In this document: piece by piece, positions 51,270 to 63,719 of the stretch
How the letters are laid out: every line of letters starts with the position of its first letter
How positions within the stretch are numbered: position 1 is the stretch's first letter
Source of the DNA: Osmia lignaria lignaria
Lineage: Eukaryota > Arthropoda > Insecta > Hymenoptera > Megachilidae
DNA length: 64,000 nt
Direction: 5' to 3'
Assembly: GCF_051020975.1 (NCBI RefSeq)
Contig: NW_027478169.1
Span: 3,968,001-4,032,000 of the forward strand
Program-made: the position numbers and the translations under genes
Notes under the pieces: generated by a model
Seen by the model: the letters and a program-made list of their open reading frames with translations, nothing else
The model's database searches: none
What the model was told of the DNA's origin: nothing

Positions 51270-52223
51270 CACTATTGCGAGCTGTAAATGCCACTTCCAG
51301 CTTAGCTGTGCAGAAGAAGAACAACAAGAAGAAGAAATATCTCGAAATATGTCCGTCAGGCCCCTTACCTTGAGATAAATCTGCAAATATCTCGGAAACG
51401 AAGCGAGCTATGGCAAAATGTTAAGAGACCTTTTTTGTAGCGAATTAAGTTTCCTACTTTTTATCTTCTATGATATTTTCTGATCAGATGCGTAGTTCTC
51501 GAGATATATCAAGATATTTAAAAGTTCCGAAGCCGCACCAACATAATAGAGATACAGAAACACCGTGGCCCCTTTCTTTGAAATAACTCTGCACTAGTGC
51601 GAGCCGCAAATGCCACTTCCAGCTTAGCTGTGCAGCAGAAGAACAACAAGAAGAAGAAATATCTCGAAATATGTCCGTCAGGCCACTTCCCTTGAGATAA
51701 ATCTGCAAATATCTCGGAAACGAAGCGAGCTATGGCAAAATGTTAAGAGACCTTTTTTGTAGAGAATTATGTTTCCTACTTTTTATGTTCTATGATATTT
51801 TTTGATCAGAAGCGTAGTTTTCGAGATATATCGAGATATTTAAAAGTTCCGAAGCCGCACCAACATAATAGAGATACAGAAACACCGTGGCCCCTCTCTT
51901 TGAGATAACTCTGCACTATTGCGAGCTGGAAATGCCACTTCCAGTTTAGCTGTGCAGAAGAAGAACAACAAGAAGAAGAAATATCTCGAAATATGTCCGT
52001 TAGGCCCCTTCCCTTGAGATAAATCTGCAAATATCTCGGAAACGAAGCGAGCTATGGCAAAATGTTAAGAGACCTTTTTTGTAGAGAATTAAGTTTCCTA
52101 CTTTTTATGTTCTATGATATTTTTTGATCAGATGCGTAGTTCTCGAGATATATCAAGATATTTAAAAGTTCCGAAGCCGCACCAACATAATAGAGATACA
52201 GAAACACCGTGGCCCCTTTCTTT
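51270..52223 (+). repeat. Five-monomer-offset (1610 bp) segment, copy 1
   Basis: Matches about 52880-53833. It contains the TTGAAATAAC plus GTGCAGCAGAAG monomer (51484; partner 53094), followed by the GAAGCGTAG/CCGTTAGGCC monomer (51806; partner 53416). It ends where TTTCTTTCAG at about 52224 meets TTTCTTTGAG. Confidence 0.78.
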
Positions 52224-52771
52224 CAGATAACTATGCACTATTGCGAGCTGTAAATGCCACTTCCAGCTTAGCTGTGCAGAAGAAGAACAACAAGAAGAAG
52301 AAATATCTCGAAATATGTCCGTCAGGCCCCTTACCTTGAGATAAATCTGCAAATATCTCGGAAACGAAGCGAGCTATGGCAAAATGTTAAGAGACGTTTT
52401 TTGTAGAGAATTAAGTTTCCTACTTTTTACCTTCTATGATATTTTCTGATCAGATGCGTAGTTCCCGAGATATATCAAGATATTTAAAAGTTCCGAAGCC
52501 GCACCAACATAATAGAGATACAGAAACACCGTGGCCCCTCTCTTTGAGATAACTCTGCACTATTGCGAGCTGGAAATGCCACTTCCAGTTTAGCTGTGCA
52601 GAAGAAGAACAACAAGAAGAAGAAATATCTCGAAATATGTCCGTTAGGCCCCTTCCCTTGAGATAAATCTGCAAATATCTCGGAAACGAAGCGAGCTATG
52701 GCAAAATGTTAAGAGACCTTTTTTGTAGAGAATTATGTTTCCTACTTTTTATCTTCTATGATATTTTCTGA
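52128..52771 (+). repeat. Two-monomer repeat with TTTCAGATAACTATG type, copy 1
   Basis: The TTTCAGATAACTATG monomer at 52128 recurs at 52772 (644 bases on), 55348 and 62432. The intervening CCGTTAGGCC monomer at 52450 recurs at 55670. Confidence 0.7.
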
Positions 52772-52879
52772 TCAGATGCGTAGTTCTCGAGATATATCAA
52801 GATATTTAAAAGTTCCGAAGCCGCACCAACATAATAGAGATACAGAAACACCGTGGCCCCTTTCTTTCAGATAACTATG

Positions 52880-53833
52880 CACTATTGCGAGCTGTAAATG
52901 CCACTTCCAGCTTAGCTGTGCAGAAGAAGAACAACAAGAAGAAGAAATATCTCGAAATATGTCCGTCAGGCCCCTTACCTTGAGATAAATCTGCAAATAT
53001 CTCGGAAACGAAGCGAGCTATGGCAAAATGTTAAGAGACCTTTTTTGTAGCGAATTAAGTTTCCTACTTTTTATCTTCTATGATATTTTCTGATCAGATG
53101 CGTAGTTCTCGAGATATATCAAGATATTTAAAAGTTCCGAAGCCGCACCAACATAATAGAGATACAGAAACACCGTGGCCCCTTTCTTTGAAATAACTCT
53201 GCACTAGTGCGAGCCGCAAATGCCACTTCCAGCTTAGCTGTGCAGCAGAAGAACAACAAGAAGAAGAAATATCTCGAAATATGTCCGTCAGGCCACTTCC
53301 CTTGAGATAAATCTGCAAATATCTCGGAAACGAAGCGAGCTATGGCAAAATGTTAAGAGACCTTTTTTGTAGAGAATTATGTTTCCTACTTTTTATGTTC
53401 TATGATATTTTTTGATCAGAAGCGTAGTTTTCGAGATATATCGAGATATTTAAAAGTTCCGAAGCCGCACCAACATAATAGAGATACAGAAACACCGTGG
53501 CCCCTCTCTTTGAGATAACTCTGCACTATTGCGAGCTGGAAATGCCACTTCCAGTTTAGCTGTGCAGAAGAAGAACAACAAGAAGAAGAAATATCTCGAA
53601 ATATGTCCGTTAGGCCCCTTCCCTTGAGATAAATCTGCAAATATCTCGGAAACGAAGCGAGCTATGGCAAAATGTTAAGAGACCTTTTTTGTAGAGAATT
53701 AAGTTTCCTACTTTTTATGTTCTATGATATTTTTTGATCAGATGCGTAGTTCTCGAGATATATCAAGATATTTAAAAGTTCCGAAGCCGCACCAACATAA
53801 TAGAGATACAGAAACACCGTGGCCCCTTTCTTT
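52880..53833 (+). repeat. Five-monomer-offset (1610 bp) segment, copy 2
   Basis: Partner of 51270-52223. The GTGCAGCAGAAG monomer occurs five times in this domain: 49230, 51484, 53094, 55992 and 60178. Confidence 0.78.
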
Positions 53834-55552
53834 GAGATAACTCTGCACTATTGAGAGCTGTAAATGCCACTTCCAGCTTAGCTGTGCAGAAGAAGAACAA
53901 CAAGAAGAAGACATATCTCGAAATATGTCCGTCAGGCCCCTTCCCTTGAGATATATCTGCAAATATCTCGGAAACAAAGCGAGCTATGGCAAAATGTTAA
54001 GAGACCTCTTTTGTAGAGAATTATGTCTCCTACAATTTATGTTCTATGATATTTTTTGATCAGAAGCGTAGTTTTCGAGATATATCGAGATATTTAAAAG
54101 TTCCGAAGCCGCACCAACATAATAGGGATACAGAAACACCGTGGCCCCTTTCTTTGAGATAACTCTGCACTAGTGCGAGCCGCAAATGCCACTTCCAGCT
54201 TAGCTGTGCAGAAGAAGAACAACAAGAAGAAGAAATATCTCGAAATATGTCCGTCAGGCCCCTTCCCTTGAGATAAATCTGCAAATATCTCGGAAACGAA
54301 GCGAGCTATGGCAAAATGTTAAGAGACCTTTTTTGTAGAGAATTAAGTTTCCTACTTTTTATGTTCTATAATATTTTTTGATCAGATGCGTAGTTCTCGA
54401 GATATATCAAGATATTTAAAAGTTCCGAAGCCGCACCAACATAATAGAGATACAGAAACACCGTGGCCCCTTTCTTTGAGATAACTCTGCAGTATTGCGA
54501 GCTGTAAATGCCACTTCCAGCTTAGCTGTGCAGGAGAAGAACAACAAGAAGAAGAAATATCTCGAAATATGTCCGTCAGGCCCCTTCCCTTGAGATATAT
54601 CTGCAAATATCTCGGAAACGAAGCGAGCTATGGCAAAATGTTAAGAGACCTTTTTTGTAGAGAATTATGTTTCCTACAATTTATGTTCTATGATATTTTT
54701 TGATCAGAAGCGTAGTTTTCGAGATATATCGAGATATTTAAAAGTTCCAAAGCCGCACCAACATAATAGAGATACAGAAACACCGTGGCCCCTTTCTTTG
54801 AGATAACTCTGCACTAGTGCGAGCCGCAAATGCCACTTCCAGCTTTGCTGTGCAGAAGAAGAACAACAAGAAGAAGAAATATCTCGAAATATGTCCGTCA
54901 GGCCCCTTCCCTTGAGATAAATCTGCAAATATCTCGGAAACGAAGCGAGCTATGGCAAAATGTTGAGAGACCTTTTTTGTAGAGAATTAAGTTTCCTACT
55001 TTTTATGTTCTATGATATTTTTTGATCAGATGCGTAGTTCTCGAGATATATCAAGATATTTAAAAGTTCCGAAGCCGCACCAACATAATAGAGATACAGA
55101 AACACCGTGGCCCCTCTCTTTGAGATAACTCTGCACTATTGCGAGCTGCAAATGCCACTTCCAGCCTAGCTGTGCAGAAGAAGAACAACAAGAAGAAGAA
55201 ATATCTCGAAATATGTCCGTCAGGCCCCTTCCCTTGAGATAAATCTGCAAATATCTCGGAAACGAAGCGAGCTATTGCAAAATGTTAAGAGACCTTTTTT
55301 GTAGAGAATTGAGTTTCCTACTTTTTATGTTCTATGATATTTTTTGATCAGATGCGTAGTTCTCGAGATATATCAAGATATTTAAAAGTTCCGAAGCCGC
55401 ACCAACATAATAGAGATACAGAAACACCGTGGCCCCTTTCTTTCAGATAACTATGCACTATTGCGAGCTGTAAATGCCACTTCCAGCTTAGCTGTGCAGA
55501 AGAAGAACAACAAGAAGAAGAAATATCTCGAAATATGTCCGTCAGGCCCCTT
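52909..55552 (+). repeat. 2.64-kb segment at 7084-bp (22-monomer) offset, copy 1
   Basis: Matches 59993-62636. Four differences found by eye: TTGAGAGCTG near 53854, GACCTCTTTTG near 54007, TCTATAATAT near 54369, and AGCCTAGCTG near 55165. The partner has the common form at each. Confidence 0.87.
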
Positions 55553-56635
55553 ACCTTGAGATAAATCTGCAAATATCTCGGAAACGAAGCGAGCTATGGC
55601 AAAATGTTAAGAGACGTTTTTTGTAGAGAATTAAGTTTCCTACTTTTTACCTTCTATGATATTTTCTGATCAGATGCGTAGTTCTCGAGATATATCAAGA
55701 TATTTAAAAGTTCCGAAGCCGCACCAACATAATAGAGATACAGAAACACCGTGGCCCCTCTCTTTGAGATAACTCTGCACTATTGCGAGCTGGAAATGCC
55801 ACTTCCAGTTTAGCTGTGCAGAAGAAGAACAACAAGAAGAAGAAATATCTCGAAATATGTCCGTTAGGCCCCTTCCCTTGAGATAAATCTGCAAATATCT
55901 CGGAAACGAAGCGAGCTATGGCAAAATGTTAAGAGACCTTTTTTGTAGAGAATTATGTTTCCTACTTTTTATCTTCTATGATATTTTCTGATCAGATGCG
56001 TAGTTCTCGAGATATATCAAGATATTTAAAAGTTCCGAAGCCGCACCAACATAATAGAGATACAGAAACACCGTGGCCCCTTTCTTTGAAATAACTCTGC
56101 ACTAGTGCGAGCCGCAAATGCCACTTCCAGCTTAGCTGTGCAGCAGAAGAACAACAAGAAGAAGAAATATCTCGAAATATGTCCGTCAGGCCACTTCCCT
56201 TGAGATAAATCTGCAAATATCTCGGAAACGAAGCGAGCTATGGCAAAATGTTAAGAGACCTTTTTTGTAGAGAATTATGTTTCCTACTTTTTATGTTCTA
56301 TGATATTTTTTGATCAGACGCGTAGCTCTCGAGATATATCAAGATATTTAAAAGTTCCGAAGCCGCACCAACATAATAGAGAGACAGAAACACCGTGGCC
56401 CCTCTCTTTGAGATAACTCTGCACTAGTGCGAGCCGCAAATGCCACTTCCAGCTTAGCTGTGCAGAAGAAGAACAACAAGAAGAAGAAATATCTCGAAAT
56501 ATGTCCGTCAGGCCCCTTCCCTTGAGATAAATCTGCAAATATCTCGGAAACGAAGCGAGCTATGGTAAAATGTTAAGAGACCTTTTTTGTAGAGAATTAA
56601 GTTTCCTACTTTTTATGTTCTATGATATTTTTTGA

Positions 56636-57601
56636 TCAGATGCGTAGTTCTCGAGATATATCAAGATATTTAAAAGTTCCGAAGCCGCACCAACATAATA
56701 GAGATACAGAAACACCGTGGCCCCTTTCTTTGAGATAACTCTGCACTATTGCGAGCTGCAAATGCCACTTCCAGCTTAGCTGTGCAGAGGAAGAACAACA
56801 AGAAGAAGAAATATCTCGAAATATGTCCGTCAGGCCAGTTCCTTTGAGCTGAATCTGCAAATATCTCGGAAACGAAGGGAGCTATGGCAAAATGTTAAGA
56901 GATGTTTTTTGTAGAGAATTATGTTTCCTACAATTTATGTTCTATGATATTTTTTGATCACAAGCGTAGTTTTCGAGATATATCGAGATATTTAAAAGTT
57001 CCGAAGCCGCACCAACATAATAGGGATACAGAAACACCGTGGCCCCTTTCTTTGAGATAACTCTGCACTAGTGCGAGCCGCAAATGCCACTTCCAGCTTA
57101 GCTGTGCAGAAGAAGTACAACAAGAAGAAGAAATATCTCGAAATATGTCCGTCAGGCCCCTTCCCTTGAGATAAATCTGCAAATATCTCGGAAACGAAGC
57201 GAGCTATGGCAAAATGTTAAGAGACCTTTTTTGTAGAGAATTAAGTTTCCTACTTTTTATGTTCTATGATATTTTTTGATCAGATGCGTAGTTCTCGAGA
57301 TATATCAAGATATTTAAAAGTTTCGAAGCCGCACCAACATAATAGAGATACAGAAACACCGTGGCCCCTTTCTTTGAGATAACTCTGCACTATTGCGAGC
57401 TGTAAATGCCACTTCCAGCTTAGCTGTGCAGAAGAAGAACAACAAGAAGAAGACATATCTCGACATATGTCCGTCAGGCCCCTTCCCTTGAGATATATCT
57501 GCAAATATCTCGGAAACGAAGCGAGCTATGGCAAAATGTTAAGAGACCTTTTTTGTAGAAAATTATGTTTCCTACAATTTATGTTCTATGATATTTTTTG
57601 A
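56636..57601 (+). repeat. Three-monomer (966 bp) repeat, copy 1
   Basis: Begins with the highly distinctive GGCCAGTTCCTTTGAGCTGA monomer, which recurs at 57602 and 58568 (966-base spacing). The same variant is found only once elsewhere, at 2225-2546. Confidence 0.8.
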
Positions 57602-58567
57602 TCAGAAGCGTAGTTTTCGAGATATATCGAGATATTTAAAAGTTCCAAAGCCGCACCAACATAATAGAGATACCGAAACACCGTGGCCCCTTTCTTTGAG
57701 ATAACTCTGCACTATTGCGAGCTGCAAATGCCACTTCCAGCTTAGCTGTGCAGAGGAAGAACAACAAGAAGAAGAAATATCTCGAAATATGTCCGTCAGG
57801 CCAGTTCCTTTGAGCTGAATCTGCAAATATCTCGGAAACGAAGCGAGCTATGGCAAAATGTTAAGAGACGTTTTTTGTAGAGAATTATGTTTCCTACAAT
57901 TTATGTTCTATGATATTTTTTGATCAGAAGCGTAGTTTTCGAGATATATCGAGATATTTAAAAGTTCCGAAGCCGCACCAACATAATAGGGATACAGAAA
58001 CACCGTGGCCCCTTTCTTTGAGATAACTCTGCACTAGTGCGAGCCGCAAGTGCCACTTCCAGCTTAGCTGTGCAGAAGAAGAACAACAAGAAGAAGACAT
58101 ATCTCGAAATATGTCCGTCAGGCCCCTTCCCTTGAGATATATCTGCAAATATCTCGGAAACAAAGCGAGCTATGGCAAAATGTTAGGAGACCTTTTTTGT
58201 AGAGAATTATGTTTCCTACAATTTATGTTCTATGATATTTTTTGATCAGAAGCGTAGTTTTCGAGATATATCGAGATATTTAAAAGTTCCAAAGCCGCAC
58301 CAACATAATAGAGATACAGAAACACCGTGGCCCCTTTCTTTGAGATAACTCTGCACTAGTGCGAGCCGCAAGTGCCACTTCCAGCTTAGCTGTGCAGAAG
58401 AAGAACAACAAGAAGAAGAAATATCTCGAAATATGTCCGTCAGGCCCCTTCCCTTGAGATAAATCTGCAAATATCTCGGAAAGGAAGCGAGCTATGGCAA
58501 AATGTTAAGAGACCTTTTTTATAGAGAATTAAGTTTCCTACTTTCTATGTTCTATGATATTTTTTGA
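57602..58567 (+). repeat. Three-monomer (966 bp) repeat, copy 2
   Basis: Second copy of the unit begun at 56636. Its first monomer carries GAAGCGTAG and TTCCAAAGCC at the left but the same GGCCAGTTCC right end, so it is a hybrid. The third monomer (58246) has GCGAGCCGCAAGTGCC, shared with 57924. Confidence 0.75.
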
Positions 58568-58889
58568 TCAGATGCGTAGTTCTCGAGATATATCAAGATA
58601 TTTAAAAGTTCCGAAGCCGCACCAACATAATAGAGATACAGAAACACCGTGGCCCCTTTCTTTGAGATAACTCTGCACTATTGCGAGCTGCAAATGCCAC
58701 TTCCAGCTTAGCTGTGCAGAGGAAGAACAACAAGAAGAAGAAATATCTCGAAATATGTCCGTCAGGCCAGTTCCTTTGAGCTGAATCTGCAAATATCTCG
58801 GAAACGAAGCGAGCTATGGCAAAATGTTGAGAGACGTTTTTTGTAGAGAATTATGTTTCCTACAATTTATGTTCTATGATATTTTTTGA
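58568..58889 (+). repeat. GGCCAGTTCC-type monomer, third right-side copy
   Basis: Third member of the 966-base series. It shares GCAGAGGAAG with 56636 and 57602. The next monomer (58890) fuses a GAAGCGTAG left end with the GTGCAGGAGAAG right end. Confidence 0.75.
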
Positions 58890-59992
58890 TCAGAAGCGTA
58901 GTTTTCGAGATATATCGAGATATTTAAAAGTTCCGAAGCCGCACCAACATAATAGGGATACAGAAACACCGTGGCCCCTTTCTTTGAGATAACTCTGCAG
59001 TATTGCGAGCTGTAAATGCCACTTCCAGCTTAGCTGTGCAGGAGAAGAACAACAAGAAGAAGAAATATCTCGAAATATGTCCGTCAGGCCCCTTCCCTTG
59101 AGATATATCTGCAAATATCTCGGAAACGAAGCGAGCTATGGCAAAATGTTAAGAGACCTTTTTTGTAGAGAATTATGTTTCCTACAATTTATGTTCTATG
59201 ATATTTTTTGATCAGAAGCGTAGTTTTCGAGATATATCGAGATATTTAAAAGTTCCAAAGCCGCACCAACATAATAGAGATACAGAAACACCGTGGCCCC
59301 TTTCTTTGAGATAACTCTGCACTAGTGCGAGCCGCAAATGCCACTTCCAGCTTAGCTGTGCAGAAGAAGAACAACAAGAAGAAGAAATATCTCGAAATAT
59401 GTCCGTCAGGCCCCTTCCCTTGAGATAAATCTGCAAATATCTCGGAAACCAAGCGAGCTATGGCAAAATGTTAAGAGACCTTTTTTGTAGAGAATTAAGT
59501 TTCCTACTTTTTATGTTCTATGATATTTTTTGATCAGATGCGTAGTTCTCGAGATATATCAAGATATTTAAAAGTTCCGAAGCCGCACCAACATAATAGG
59601 GATACAGAAACACCGTGGCCCCTTTCTTTGAGATAACTCTGCACTAGTGCGAGCCGCAAATGCCACTTCCAGCTTAGCTGTGCAGAAGAAGAACAACAAG
59701 AAGAAGAAATATCTCGAAATATGTCCATCAGGCCCCTTCCCTTGAGATAAATCTGCAAATATCTCGGAAACGAAGCGAGCTATGGCAAAATGTTGAGAGA
59801 CCGTTTTTGTAGAGAATTATGTTTCCTACAATTTATGTTCTATGATATTTTTTGATCAGAAGCGTAGTTTTCGAGATATATCGAGATATTTAAAAGTTCC
59901 GAAGCCGCACCAACATAATAGAGATACAGAAACACCGTGGCCCCTTTCTTCGAGATAACTCTGCACTAGTGCGAGCCGCAACTGCCACTTCC

Positions 59993-62636
59993 AGCTTAGC
60001 TGTGCAGAAGAAGAACAACAAGAAGAAGAAATATCTCGAAATATGTCCGTCAGGCCCCTTACCTTGAGATAAATCTGCAAATATCTCGGAAACGAAGCGA
60101 GCTATGGCAAAATGTTAAGAGACCTTTTTTGTAGCGAATTAAGTTTCCTACTTTTTATCTTCTATGATATTTTCTGATCAGATGCGTAGTTCTCGAGATA
60201 TATCAAGATATTTAAAAGTTCCGAAGCCGCACCAACATAATAGAGATACAGAAACACCGTGGCCCCTTTCTTTGAAATAACTCTGCACTAGTGCGAGCCG
60301 CAAATGCCACTTCCAGCTTAGCTGTGCAGCAGAAGAACAACAAGAAGAAGAAATATCTCGAAATATGTCCGTCAGGCCACTTCCCTTGAGATAAATCTGC
60401 AAATATCTCGGAAACGAAGCGAGCTATGGCAAAATGTTAAGAGACCTTTTTTGTAGAGAATTATGTTTCCTACTTTTTATGTTCTATGATATTTTTTGAT
60501 CAGAAGCGTAGTTTTCGAGATATATCGAGATATTTAAAAGTTCCGAAGCCGCACCAACATAATAGAGATACAGAAACACCGTGGCCCCTCTCTTTGAGAT
60601 AACTCTGCACTATTGCGAGCTGGAAATGCCACTTCCAGTTTAGCTGTGCAGAAGAAGAACAACAAGAAGAAGAAATATCTCGAAATATGTCCGTTAGGCC
60701 CCTTCCCTTGAGATAAATCTGCAAATATCTCGGAAACGAAGCGAGCTATGGCAAAATGTTAAGAGACCTTTTTTGTAGAGAATTAAGTTTCCTACTTTTT
60801 ATGTTCTATGATATTTTTTGATCAGATGCGTAGTTCTCGAGATATATCAAGATATTTAAAAGTTCCGAAGCCGCACCAACATAATAGAGATACAGAAACA
60901 CCGTGGCCCCTTTCTTTGAGATAACTCTGCACTATTGCGAGCTGTAAATGCCACTTCCAGCTTAGCTGTGCAGAAGAAGAACAACAAGAAGAAGACATAT
61001 CTCGAAATATGTCCGTCAGGCCCCTTCCCTTGAGATATATCTGCAAATATCTCGGAAACAAAGCGAGCTATGGCAAAATGTTAAGAGACCTTTTTTGTAG
61101 AGAATTATGTCTCCTACAATTTATGTTCTATGATATTTTTTGATCAGAAGCGTAGTTTTCGAGATATATCGAGATATTTAAAAGTTCCGAAGCCGCACCA
61201 ACATAATAGGGATACAGAAACACCGTGGCCCCTTTCTTTGAGATAACTCTGCACTAGTGCGAGCCGCAAATGCCACTTCCAGCTTAGCTGTGCAGAAGAA
61301 GAACAACAAGAAGAAGAAATATCTCGAAATATGTCCGTCAGGCCCCTTCCCTTGAGATAAATCTGCAAATATCTCGGAAACGAAGCGAGCTATGGCAAAA
61401 TGTTAAGAGACCTTTTTTGTAGAGAATTAAGTTTCCTACTTTTTATGTTCTATGATATTTTTTGATCAGATGCGTAGTTCTCGAGATATATCAAGATATT
61501 TAAAAGTTCCGAAGCCGCACCAACATAATAGAGATACAGAAACACCGTGGCCCCTTTCTTTGAGATAACTCTGCAGTATTGCGAGCTGTAAATGCCACTT
61601 CCAGCTTAGCTGTGCAGGAGAAGAACAACAAGAAGAAGAAATATCTCGAAATATGTCCGTCAGGCCCCTTCCCTTGAGATATATCTGCAAATATCTCGGA
61701 AACGAAGCGAGCTATGGCAAAATGTTAAGAGACCTTTTTTGTAGAGAATTATGTTTCCTACAATTTATGTTCTATGATATTTTTTGATCAGAAGCGTAGT
61801 TTTCGAGATATATCGAGATATTTAAAAGTTCCAAAGCCGCACCAACATAATAGAGATACAGAAACACCGTGGCCCCTTTCTTTGAGATAACTCTGCACTA
61901 GTGCGAGCCGCAAATGCCACTTCCAGCTTTGCTGTGCAGAAGAAGAACAACAAGAAGAAGAAATATCTCGAAATATGTCCGTCAGGCCCCTTCCCTTGAG
62001 ATAAATCTGCAAATATCTCGGAAACGAAGCGAGCTATGGCAAAATGTTGAGAGACCTTTTTTGTAGAGAATTAAGTTTCCTACTTTTTATGTTCTATGAT
62101 ATTTTTTGATCAGATGCGTAGTTCTCGAGATATATCAAGATATTTAAAAGTTCCGAAGCCGCACCAACATAATAGAGATACAGAAACACCGTGGCCCCTC
62201 TCTTTGAGATAACTCTGCACTATTGCGAGCTGCAAATGCCACTTCCAGCTTAGCTGTGCAGAAGAAGAACAACAAGAAGAAGAAATATCTCGAAATATGT
62301 CCGTCAGGCCCCTTCCCTTGAGATAAATCTGCAAATATCTCGGAAACGAAGCGAGCTATTGCAAAATGTTAAGAGACCTTTTTTGTAGAGAATTGAGTTT
62401 CCTACTTTTTATGTTCTATGATATTTTTTGATCAGATGCGTAGTTCTCGAGATATATCAAGATATTTAAAAGTTCCGAAGCCGCACCAACATAATAGAGA
62501 TACAGAAACACCGTGGCCCCTTTCTTTCAGATAACTATGCACTATTGCGAGCTGTAAATGCCACTTCCAGCTTAGCTGTGCAGAAGAAGAACAACAAGAA
62601 GAAGAAATATCTCGAAATATGTCCGTCAGGCCCCTT
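59993..62636 (+). repeat. 2.64-kb segment at 7084-bp (22-monomer) offset, copy 2
   Basis: Partner of 52909-55552. The edges are single diagnostic bases: C at 59992 (CAACTGCC) and C at 62637 against A at 55553 (CTTACC). Confidence 0.87.
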
Positions 62637-62753
62637 CCCTTGAGATAAATCTGCAAATATCTCGGAAACGAAGCGAGCTATGGCAAAATGTTGAGAGACC
62701 TTTTTTGTAGAGAATTAAGTTTCCTACGTTTTATGTTCTATGATATTTTTTGA

Positions 62754-63075
62754 TCAGATGCGTAGTTCTCGAGATATATCAAGATATTTAAAAGTTCCGA
62801 AGCCGCACCAACATAATAGAGATACAGAAACACCGTGGCCCCTTTCTTTGAGATAACTCTGCACTATTGCGAGCTGCAAATGCCACTTCCAGCTTAGCTG
62901 TGCAGAAGAAGAACATCAAGAAGAAGAAATATCTCGAAATATGTCCGTCAGGCCCCTTCCCTTGAGATAAATCTGCAAATATCTCGGAAACGAAGAGAGC
63001 TATGGCAAAATGTTAAGAGACCTTTTTTGTAGAGAATTAAGTTTCCTACTTTTTATGTTCTATGATATTTTCTGA
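62754..63075 (+). repeat. Monomer with GAACATCAAG variant, copy 1
   Basis: Shares GAACATCAAG and CGAAGAGAGC with the partial monomer at 63720 (966 bases on). The change puts a TGA in the minus-strand reading frame that is open in most monomers, yet the variant was duplicated. Confidence 0.8.
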
Positions 63076-63719
63076 TCTGATGCGTAGTTCTCGAGATATA
63101 TCAAGATATTTAAAAGTTCCGAAGCCGCACCAACATAATAGAGATACAGAAACACCGTGGCCCCTTTCTTTGAGATAACTCTGCACTATTGCGAGCTGTA
63201 AATGCCACTTCCAGCTTAGCTGTGCAGAAGAAGAACAACAAGAAGAAGAAATATCTCGAAATATGTCCGTCAGGCCCCTTCCCTTGAGATAAATCTGCAA
63301 ATATCTCGGAAACGAAGCGAGCTATGGCAAAATGTTGAGAGACCTTTTTTGTAGAGAATTATGTTTCCTACAATTTATGTTCTATGATATTTTTTGATCA
63401 GAAGCGTAGTTTTCGAGATATATCGAGATATTTAAAAGTTCCGAAGCCGCACCAACATAATAGAGATACAGAAACACCGTGGCCCCTTTCTTCGAGATAA
63501 CTCTGCACTAGTGCGAGCCGCAAATGCCACTTCCAGCTTAGCTGTGCAGAAGAAGAACAACAAGAAGAAGAAATATCTCGAAATATGTCCGTCAGGCCCC
63601 TTCCCTTGAGATAAATCTGCAAATATCTCGGAAACGAAGCGAGCTATGGCAAAATGTTGAGAGACCTTTTTTGTAGAGAATTAAGTTTCCTCCGTTTTAT
63701 GTTCTATGATATTTTTTGA

